Part shown: positions 52,951 through 61,319 of the stretch, in pieces
Layout: each line of letters starts with the position of its first letter
How positions within the stretch are numbered: the first letter of the stretch is position 1
Assembly (NCBI GenBank): GCA_905221605.1
Contig: CAJNDS010001269.1
Location: forward strand, 124,001 to 188,000
Direction: 5' to 3'
DNA from: Symbiodinium natans
Lineage: Eukaryota; Sar; Dinophyceae; Suessiales; Symbiodiniaceae
Length of the DNA stretch: 64,000 nt
Notes under the pieces: model-generated
What the model saw: only the letters and a program-made list of their open reading frames with translations
What the model was told of the DNA's origin: nothing
Databases searched by the model: none
Program-made: the position numbers and the translations under genes

Positions 52951-53576
52951 TAAATGCAGACATACATTACATACACTTCGTACATTACATGCACACATGG
53001 AATACGCGCGTACATACGTACGTACATACATGAATACATACACATGAATACTTGCATGCATGCATATATACACATATACATGCAAATAAATGCCTTTGCA
53101 CATACACGCCTACTACTTTAATTACAACTACACATAGACATCTACATACCTAAACACATAAGATACATGTGCGTATATACATGTATACATATGCATGCGT
53201 CCATATCTATAGGACATATTAAACATGTGTATATATATATATATGAATATACATATATTGATGTGTGTATACACACTGAGGCAGGACAATCAAAACCGGA
53301 AGCAAGCAGGCGGCAATGTACGCGCGGGGAGGCTGTTCGCAGCAGACTCTGTCAGACAAACGGCTACCACGTCCCTGAAGCTGCCCTACAAAGGAGCACC
53401 TGTCTGAAATCGCAGAGGTCTCAAAGAGTTCATGCAAATGCCCCAACCTAGTGCTACAGCAACATCATTGAGCTACCCTCACCCTGTACCCTAAACCCTA
53501 AACCCTCAGCCGCCGAAGTGTTGGCAAAAATGGCCCTGAAAGTGCTGTTGCGACAGAAAGGCTGAAAGCCAGTCAC

Positions 53577-53612
53577 TGTGATCGTGGCTTTATGCGACCG
53601 GTTGGTGAAGTC
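53577..53612 (-). CDS. DD3-3-like mini-exon: FTNRSHK
   Basis: Twelve codons, DFTNRSHKATIT, after GGCAAG|G; donor GTGACT. The longer frame around it (53505-53640) is partly intron. Confidence 0.75.
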
Positions 53613-56600
53613 CTTGCCCCAAAGCTCGACAGCGCTATTGAGGGGTTAGGGCTTAAGGTTTCGGGTTTAGGGCTGGAATTTCTTCTTCAGACTTGGGGGT
53701 TGTTCTGAATCAGGGTCCCTGTCAGGGTCCTTGTCTAGATGCACGCTACGGCTTTCTATATTTCTAATGGGGCGAGTACCTATAACTGCCTGGATTGAAC
53801 TTTGTTCAACAATTCCATGCGCAGACGAGGCCTGCGATTGGCAAGGTGCAGGAAGTAGGGTCTAGTGCTTACTTGGAGGTTCATGGTAGTCAGAAGTAAG
53901 GTCATACGTAAGGCAATTTATGCTTAAAACCGTTTATAACCTTACTTAGGGTACTTATAACCCTACCTTATAACTATCCATGAACCTCCAAGTAGGGAGG
54001 GTGTGCAGGGGCCATCCAGCCTGCTGCAGCGAACCCTGCGCAATATCTCAAGTTTCATTTCGAGGTCTGCCTGCTCTTAAGTACTGTGAAGCGCGAACGC
54101 TTCCCCTAAAACCTAAACCCTAAACCCTAAACCCTTTTGTGCACTGCTGTCGTGTGACATGAGGTTCCTTGGCATGCAGGATCTGAACCTAAGAATGAAC
54201 CAGCGTGCCTTGATGCTCTGTTTCGTGGGATGCGAGTGCCCCCCTCTTAAGAAAAGGGAAGTAGGATCATGAAAGTCGCGGCACTCGCAAATCACCAGCT
54301 TCAATAAGCACTAGGAGTACACTAAACCCTAAACCCTAAACCCTAAACCCTAAACCCTGAACCCTAAACCCCAATGTCGGCAACATCTTGCGCCTCCTGG
54401 ATCCGAACACTGCACCAGCTGAGAGGTGTGGCACAGGGTTACCATATAACCCCAAAACCTACTTTTTTGTAGGTTCTCTTCCTATAGAAACCCCTTCTAG
54501 GATTCTTAGGTAACCTACAAAAAACGTCGGTTGTGGGTTCTTAAGGTAGGATATCGGGTAGGAAGGTACAGGGTAAAGGCGACCTGCACCGGTCTTTTTG
54601 CCAAGGCTCATTGTTGCGCGTGCTGGCAATATGATGCGTCCCAACCTAGGCAGCAAGCAAGGCCTAATTAGGATTTAGGGTTCAGGGCTTCAACCCTACA
54701 CCCTACAGTAAACCCTAAACCCTAAACCGTAAACCCTAAACCGTAAACCCTGAACACTAAATCCCAAAGTCCGGAATTAATATCGACTCATGGTTTGGAG
54801 CTGTGTTTTCGTAGGGTTCGGCTAAAGGCTTACAGTCTGGGGTCTCAGGTAGAGCGCTTAGGGTTTAAGCCCTTCCCACAAAGCCTGAACACTGCAAAAC
54901 AGACACCACGGCAGGGTTTAGGGGTTATAGGGTTTTAAGGGTTAGGGTACAACTGCAGATGGGATATCCGCGGGGGGAGGGGGGGGGGGATATGGCTCAT
55001 TTCTAGGCTCCGGTACTCTACGGGCAGCAAAAACAATCGCAAAACCCTAAGCCCTGTACACCCTAAAAATTGCCACAAATCCTGAAAAACCACGTAACAT
55101 GTGACATAAAACCTAAAAGCCTAAAGTGGGGACATCTTGACTGTGGGTCTGCCATGCGGCAGTTTTCATTTCGACAAGGCCGCCGTCGAAGTAGGCAGAT
55201 GCTCCATTCAGCTGTTTGCAGTTGGCCCTGGGTAGGCACACAGGAAACTGGGGTTTAGGGGTTGAGGCCAGCAACCATGCCATAGCAAGGGCGCCCTGAT
55301 GTGGGGCTTGGTTACTTTTTCGGGGAGCCTAGACCGTAGCCAAAAGAAGCATCAAGTCAATTGAAGTTGCAACTTAGAAAGACTCAGCCTTCTCCACCGA
55401 CCCCACGGCATTCCTCTCCCGCGCAAGCCCCTCATTTTCAGGCCCCGAGCCCTAAACCCTAAGCCATCAAGCCGTGTTGCGGGGTTTAGGGGCTTCAAGT
55501 AGATAGGTTCCTCTTGCAGTACTAAGTGATAAGGGTGAGATTTGGGATGTTCCGCCTTATACTAACAGTCCTTAATAGGGAGTCTAGTACCCCCTGTTAT
55601 AATCCCTATTCAGGACTGGTAGTACAAGGGGGAACATCCCAAGGTAATGTCTCCCCGCAGGCAAAAGCGAGTGGCTCGTCGTTGTCATTGTTGGTGTCTG
55701 GGTCGCAGGTTACAATGCTGTCCTCGCATGAACTGCGGTCTTTTGAGCTTTGAGGGCCCCTGTCCACAGCTACGATCAAACCTTTTCCTGCTTCCTGGAA
55801 GGTTTGGGGTTTAGTGATAAGGGTTTAGGGTTTGGGGATCAGGGTATTGAAGCAAGTTTGTGGGTATCTCCTTCAGACAAGGCGGAACAGAGATTGAAAA
55901 GCGCTTTGGATTCAGAATCCTGAAGCCTACCCTTCGTGCCCCTGATATACATGCCCTAAAATAGGTACGATATTCAGGGTAGACAGGTTGCTCTAGGTAA
56001 AGCCTACACCTCAACCCCTTCCTGTCACTGGGACTAGCATAAGGCATTAGTGTCCTGATCCAGGTAGGCAAACTTCTCCACCAGTCGTCGCCCCTCCTGA
56101 AGAAACAGCCCCCCCTGAGAGGCACAAGCAAATTGTTAGAACGGGCCTGTTCATAAGCAGCGAAACTGAGGCTTCTCCCTTAACTAGGGCGCTCCCTGCA
56201 GCATCATAGAACTACAGGTACCTCAACCCCAACAAATTCAGGGATTTATAGGACAGAGGCATTGATCGGATGTAGGGATTTATGGGATTTAGGGATTTCA
56301 AGGACATTTATAGGATCTATAGGATTCAGGGATTCATAGGGTTTAGAGCTCAGGGTGCAGGGTTCAGAGGGCAGCACGGCACCTTCATCTTCTGGGATCT
56401 GCACCGTGGCACGTTCAAGAAAGGCCCAGGGTGCGAGCCACCCCCCAAAACTCAGGGAGAAGGCCAGTACACAGCCTGGACCCCAACAAAAACTAGACTC
56501 CAAGCACCCTAAACCCTAAACCCTAAACCCTAAACCCTAAACCCTAAACCCTAAACCCTAAACCCTAAACCCTAAACCCTAAGCCCCAAGCCCTAAGCCC

Positions 56601-59600
56601 TAAACCCTGAACCCTGAACCCTAGCAAGCCCGACATTGCTTCTACTGTTTCACATTTGAGATCAAAAGCCAGGCAAGGACGAAGCAGATTCCTGAGAGCC
56701 CAATACCCTCCCTAGACCCTAAACCATATATCCTAGACCCTGAACCCTGAGCCTAAACCCTGAATCAAGACATTTAGGCCTGGGGGTTTAGGATGTCATT
56801 GAGGGAGACGCAAAGTGCCCCACACGGTCACTTCTCTAATCATGGCCCTTCTGTGGGTTTAAGGTTTAGGGTTTCGGGTTTACGGTTTCCGTAATTTGGT
56901 GAACGCTTCATTTGCTTCAAGTGCAGACGCACGAAAGCTTCATCCCCGAAGCCCTGAAAGGGCCGAACCCCTGCAACCAAAACCACGTTCTTAGCCTCAA
57001 CCTGGGGTCAACCCCTAAACCATGAAGCAGCACTTCCTTGGGATTTTGTAGGTTGCATAGGGGTCCTTGGGAAAACATCAACCGCAGAAACCCTTAAGCT
57101 TGCCTAATTAGCCGTCAACCCCTGAAGGCTCAAGCCGTGAATTACTGGCTGGCTCTTAGTAGGGAATGAGGGAAGAAGGGCCCCATGTATACCCTTCAAA
57201 GGATTGTATAGGCTACCTCGTTCCCTCATCCCTTCCAAAGAGCCAGGGGGATTCTCAACCCTAAACCCTAAACCCTAAACCCTAAACCCTAAACCCTAAA
57301 CCTTAAACCTTAAACATTCCACTTCAAGCCCCTACCCTCGGCCAAAAAATCCTCGTCGTTGGGATTTGCAAGCGCGTTGAAGAGCAGGGTGTGCCTCTTT
57401 GCAGCCAACGGGCGAATACAAGGGGCCTTCATGGTTAGAATAGGGTTTAGGGTTTAGGGTTTAGGGTTTAGGGTTTAGGGTTTAGGGTTTAGGGTTTAGG
57501 GTTTAGGGTTTAGGGTTTAGTTTTTTTTTTTTTTTTGGGGGGGGGGGGGGGGGAGGGAGGCTATAGTTTATTTACAAAGGGGGCCATAAGGAATAACTAT
57601 TCCGACCCCTATATTAGCAGCTTTTTGGGATTTTCCGATCCCAAGTGCTTTGACGTTTAGGGCTTGGAGGTTTCGGATTCAGGTGTGAAGCTTAGGGGTT
57701 TGCGGGGTTTAGGGTTCAGGGTTTAGGGCATTGCTTGGGTTCCAGCTCCCAATGACTCACAGAATCATAGAAGCGCTTTCAACGGCAAGCGAAGGCAACG
57801 CTCAACACAAAAAGCCACAGAACCAGGAGGCTCACAACGGCACTGAATCAGAAGCCTCTCACTTACTTCTCCAACAACCAAGGGAAAAAAGGTTAAACTT
57901 TCTCTTTCCTACTAGATAAGGAAACACAAAATGTTTACAGTTCAACTATGGGCTAAGTAAGACGAACCCGAAGCCACTTCGGAACAAAGCACACGCGGAG
58001 CCCAATCGCCCAAGCGCCTCACTTCTCTAGCAAACAGCCTCATCACCACTGACCTAACTCGCACAATATGGGCGCTTCATACCAGGCTGCTGTTCCACGG
58101 GAAGGGGGACCGTCTCGTCCCGACTGTGCAGCTGCACCTAGCTTCTTGGCTCGGCTATCTTCTCTAGCACCCTTTCTCTCTCTTTCTCTCTCATTCTCTT
58201 TGCTTCCTTCTTTTCTTTCTTTATGTGAAGCTATTCTCTCTTTCTCTGTCTCTCTTCCTCTTCTCTCCGTCTGTTTCCCTACCAGTCTCATTTTTGGGAA
58301 AGCGGCGAATGTCTCCACTAACTCTGCTGCCGAAGGATTGAAGGCATGGACGTAAATTGACTGAAACCACAAACCCTGATCATGGGCTCTTTGAGGATAC
58401 ACCCCTCGAACCCTTTGGCCCCAAAACCCCAGGCCCCCTAAAGAGCAAACGCTAGGATTTAGAAGGTTTAAGGATCAGAAGTTCCCCTCCCCCCCCCCCC
58501 CTCCCCCCCCGAAACACCCTAAACCCTAAACCCCCTGGACCCGAAACCCTAAACCCTAAACCCCTGGCAAACTTTTGGGAGTTCACCGGGCGCAGGTCGA
58601 GGCGCCAGGTTGGATCGATCGGTGCCCTGCCGCCCGTTGCCTGCGCAGGGTTTAGGGTTTAGGGTTTAGGGTTTAGGGCTTTTCAGGTCTGGGTGAGGGC
58701 CGGGGCCGTATCGAAGGTCAAAACATGCCACGCCGCCCTCCAGACCTTAAACCCATATGGTCAGTTCGCTAGCATATGCCAATGCTCCCTTTTGGGCTCC
58801 CTATAATAAGGCGTCCGCCATAATTTAGAGGACTGACCATATGTCTAGAGCATTGTAGGCAGGGGGGAGGGGGTGGGGAGGGGGGTACGACCCTGCCTAG
58901 ATCCCTACGCTGTGTCCGCTCCTTACATTTCCCATCAATGAAGCGCGCGATCTCGGCAAGAACGTTTTAAAGACATACACGAATTGTCGATCGCGCTGCC
59001 TAGACACGAAAAGTTCCGCTTGTCAGGCTGCAAAACAAGCCAACGCATCGCTTCTCGGAGTAGCCCACAACCCTAAACCCCAGCCCTAAACCCTAAACCC
59101 TAAACCCCAAACCCTAAACCCTGAACCCTAAACCCTAAACCCTAGCAAACCCTAGCTCCCTAAAACACTGAACCCTTGCCGCGAGAGCTGACAAACCCGC
59201 GCATGTTCCAACAACAGAGGCGAGTTGAAGCTCTGACAGCTTCAAATGGCTTTGGGGCCCTGTAAACGCTCAATTTCAGAGGGCTAATTTCTTTAGTTTT
59301 ATGTAGAGGTTAAGGCCCACACGACAACCTAAACCATTTTCAGCACGAGCGGGAGAAACTGCATCTTGTGTCTCAGGTACTTTTTCGAGCCGGGGGGCAA
59401 CGAGCTTCGGCAAGTACTAGCTCTTATGTAAATCAATCCATAGGCAACAGGCAGAGGCTCTGGTCCGAACTTCGGGATTTCTACATATTTCGAAAAAACC
59501 CTCAGAACATGAGAGGGGCTTCAAGTCAAGGTCTTTTGCGGTTCGAGGATTTATCGGATTTAGGGTTTAGGGGACGTCATTCTGTTCATGTCAGAAGGGG

Positions 59601-61319
59601 TAGGCGATATCCACGAGGCCTGGCTTCACTATGCGAGTTATCCCTCTTTACGGGATGCACAGCGGTCGCGTTGTCCGCCCCATCATCCAGGACATTGTTT
59701 GGGCCAGGGCTAGCTACTCGATCAGAGAGAACATGCGACAACCCCGTACTAAGTTGTGTTGGCGTTTCGTCGCTCTGGACATTGTCTTGGAAGCAAAACA
59801 GGACAAGGCCGAGGGGGCTTAGGCTTCTTCATAAACACCCTCTAAATAGCTGGCGTAGTGAGGTCTTAGGGTTTTAGGATGGAGTAGGGCTTTAGGGTTT
59901 CCTGGGTTTCTTTCTTGTGGTTTAAGGTTCAAGCTTGTTAGGGTTTCTGTGTTTGGAACCCCTAAACCCTAATTAAACCCTAAACCCTAAACCCTAAACC
60001 CTAAACCCTAAACCCTAAACCCTAAACCCTGTGCTTAGGGTTCAGGGCATGGCTGCCTGCGTTGCCATTGTTGTTGGCGTCGGACCCAGTCCACTGGAAG
60101 TGCAGCAAAGTCCCCTGCCTTGGCTTCAAGCCCTAAACCCTATGCCCCCCCTTACCTATGACCCCTAAACACTAAATTTTAAACCCTAAACCCATGCCCT
60201 TACCTATGAACCCGAAACACTCAACCCCAAGCCCCGAACCCCTTTGCTTTTTTGTTTTCTTGCTGGCTCTTAGTCGGGACTTGTTCAGGCTGGATTTCTG
60301 AAAGGGGCGCCAGGGTCATAGGGGGTGGGAGTCCTGATCTGAGAAGATGCCCGTTGGCTCACGGCTCTTTCCTAAAGAGGACCCTAAAGAGGAATTAGGT
60401 ATTAGGTAACCCTTACTAGCTCTTTGCTAAAGGGGAATGAGGAATTAGGCACCCTTTATAGGGAACCCCTTAGAAAGGGGGTTATGAGAACCATACAGTC
60501 CCCATTACCCTCAAGTAAGATAAGGTAAGGGAATCCCTTAATAGGGGTTATGAGAACCCTAAATTCCCCTAGACCCTAAACCCTAAACCCTAAACCCTAA
60601 ACCCCAAATTACGAGCGGGTGAGTTCAGGAGGCTGCCGGGCCACTCCACCGAGAGCTCGGAGGGGACGAAGTCGTACTCCACAGAGGGGTAGACCTCTCC
60701 AGACGTAGAGTCACCCGAGAAGGCATCCCGGAGGTTGAGGGCACAGTTGAGAAGGGTTTAGGGTTTAGTGTTTCGGGCTTGGGGCTTGGGGTTCAGGGTT
60801 TAGGGCCTAGGGTCATAAGATTCCATGCAAAAAGACAACGACAAACCATGGCTCCCCAACAACTTCCCCACTGGGGAGACATCTGACGAAGACAGGGGCC
60901 TGCACGATGTTGCCACGTCGGCCACCTTGGAAGCACAGACTGCTCAGCTCAGAGATCATTTTGGGCAACCAAGAGTCAAATCAACAAGATAAGAATCAGC
61001 ATTCTTGAAGCTGGCATAAAGCTAGAGTATACCGAACAAGCAGGCGGGGGAATTCCGTACTCCATTGCTTGTTGCAGCTTAAACACCCCTGGCAAGCTTG
61101 CACATGGCTTCGAGGCTTTTGAATGTGGATTGCACTGAAAACATGGGGGGATATGGGGGGTGTACGCAAATAAGGGACCCAAAAAATCACCCCAAATAGT
61201 AAGACCTCAACAAGGGTACCCCTACTTTTGCAAACCCCCAAATAAACTCTCGCCACGCGGCGCACGTTGTAGTTGACAATGCGCTTGCCATCCGGCACAT
61301 TGGCAGGTCTCTCCACGAC
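53577..61319 (-). CDS. DD3-3-like secreted or membrane protein
   Basis: Seven exons with fixed or near-fixed edges spell a family known from Dictyostelium DD3-3 and relatives in other protists. In order: VVERPANVPDGKRIVNYNVR, VYPSVEYDFVPSELSVEWP, GTLLHFQWTGSDANNNGNA, NGRQGTDRSNLA, LNGASAYFDGGLVEMKTA, VGTHHIASTRNN, DFTNRSHKATIT. The linear match to 'PG..HFQWTGSD..NN...G..GTDRSN' and 'AYFDGG...M.TTG...F.STRNN.F.NRSQK' is from memory of the family. The function of the family is poorly known; it is expected outside the cell. Exons between 58.6 and 55.2 kb are missing from this reading. Five introns are fixed, with donors GT, GG, GC, GC and GA. Confidence 0.75.
53870..53994. mobile_element. Inverted-repeat element, family B, best copy
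   Basis: Ends TTACTTGGAGGTTCATGG and CCATGAACCTCCAAGTAG. Lies in a DD3-3-like intron together with a family D copy. Confidence 0.9.
54437..54549. mobile_element. Inverted-repeat element, family D
   Basis: Left part GGTTACCATATAACCCCAAA, then ACCTACTTTTTTGTAGG. Right part GGGTTCTTAAGGTA as in 19531-19636; the left end has drifted. Confidence 0.7.
54610..54645 (-). CDS. DD3-3-like mini-exon: STRNN
   Basis: Only 12 codons, VGTHHIASTRNN, after CCTAG|G; the donor is GAGCCT and the next exon starts GACTTC. Too short for ORF searches. Confidence 0.85.
55158..55227 (-). CDS. DD3-3-like exon: AYFDGG
   Basis: ANCKQLNGASAYFDGGLVEM and KTA; donor GCATGG. Confidence 0.85.
55544..55640. mobile_element. 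Family A element
   Basis: GGGATGTTCCGCCTTATACT to AAGGGGGAACATCCC, 97 bp; about 85% like 18622-18719 by eye. Confidence 0.85.
56025..56102 (-). CDS. Probable exon within the DD3-3-like gene
   Basis: After TTCAG|GAG it reads EGRRLVEKFAYLDQ and meets a possible GACACT donor. A second frame is also open. Confidence 0.4.
56508..56615. repeat. CCCTAAA array
   Basis: About fourteen units ending in CCCTGAA variants. Confidence 0.95.
57151..57244. mobile_element. Family K element
   Basis: Ends GGCTCTTAGTAGGGAATGAG and CCCTCATCCCTTCCAAAGAGCC-type sequence; interior ACCCTTCAAAGG as in 9142-9232. Confidence 0.75.
57325..57425 (-). CDS. Probable exon within the DD3-3-like gene
   Basis: Reads AAKRHTLLFNALANPNDEDF and then LAEG at a GTAGGG donor; CCCTAAA on the left, TTTAGGG on the right. 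It fits the gap between the GTDRSN and AYFDGG exons but is not tied by motif. Confidence 0.45.
57442..57553. repeat. TTTAGGG array followed by T and G runs
   Basis: Eleven heptamers, then T14, then a G run of about 18. Confidence 0.95.
58283..58360 (-). CDS. Probable exon within the DD3-3-like gene
   Basis: Exactly 26 codons from TTTCAG to GTAGGG, reading IYVHAFNPSAAELVETFAAF and then PKMRL. The CT-rich sequence that follows is intron. Confidence 0.45.
58587..58640 (-). CDS. DD3-3-like exon: NGRQGTDRSN
   Basis: After CGCAG|GC it reads NGRQGTDRSNLAPRPAP. A second frame in the same exon is also open but only this one continues the family motif. 3' end approximate. Confidence 0.85.
58754..58843. 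mobile_element. Inverted-repeat element, family H
   Basis: 90 bp with perfect 12-bp ends CATATGGTCAGT and ACTGACCATATG, inside the 1.4-kb DD3-3-like intron. Confidence 0.85.
59368..59877 (+). CDS. Plus-strand ORFs inside a DD3-3-like intron, status unknown
   Basis: Two overlapping plus frames: a 169-codon frame from 59368, and a 63-codon one from 59631 starting MRVIPLYGMHSGRVVRPIIQ. Both sit inside the fixed intron 58641-60056, so they are not exons of that gene. The shorter one looks protein-like but matches nothing I recognise. Confidence 0.2.
   Translation: MSQVLFRAGGQRASASTSSYVNQSIGNRQRLWSELRDFYIFRKNPQNMRGASSQGLLRFEDLSDLGFRGRHSVHVRRGRRYPRGLASLCELSLFTGCTAVALSAPSSRTLFGPGLATRSERTCDNPVLSCVGVSSLWTLSWKQNRTRPRGLRLLHKHPLNSWRSEVLGF
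60057..60114 (-). CDS. DD3-3-like exon: HFQWTGSDANNN
   Basis: GTLLHFQWTGSDANNNGNA plus one base; donor GCAGCC. The 8-mer CGCAGGCA is present at both ends of the next intron. Confidence 0.9.
60638..60694 (-). CDS. DD3-3-like exon: YDFVPSELSV
   Basis: Nineteen codons, VYPSVEYDFVPSELSVEWP. The frame is open further upstream but there is no AG there, so the start was set at AGAG|GTC. The donor appears to be GG (GGCAGC) with the next exon starting GGG. Confidence 0.75.
61145..61247. mobile_element. Family I-like element at a donor
   Basis: ATGGGGGGTGTACGCAAATA on the left and TTTGCAAACCCCCAAATAAAC on the right, the latter being the intron's 5' end on the coding strand. Confidence 0.5.
61248..61319 (-). 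CDS. DD3-3-like exon: NYNVRRVAR
   Basis: Exactly 24 codons, VVERPANVPDGKRIVNYNVR and RVAR. The acceptor CGCTAAACCCAG follows telomere-like units. The donor GTTTAT matches the next exon's GT start. Confidence 0.8.

Larger units (their letters stand above)
51040..53576. other. No firm exon; simple repeats and arrays
   Basis: Holds the family C copy, CCCTAAA units at 52246-52290, the ACAT tract and an AT-rich flank to 53250. A short frame at 52350-52381 (LEAYENVILG, with AG|G and GTAGGC) is possible. Confidence 0.4.

Noticed and set aside
52678-53103. ORFs of up to 140 codons rich in Tyr, His, Cys and Val
   Set aside because: Translations of the ACAT tetranucleotide tract in several phases and both strands.
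58688-59010. Attractive minus frames (VWRAAWHVLTFDTAP and QRDRQFVYVFKTF)
   Set aside because: They fall inside the intron fixed by the HFQWTGSD and GTDRSN exons, which shows that open frames with AG|G alone are weak evidence here.
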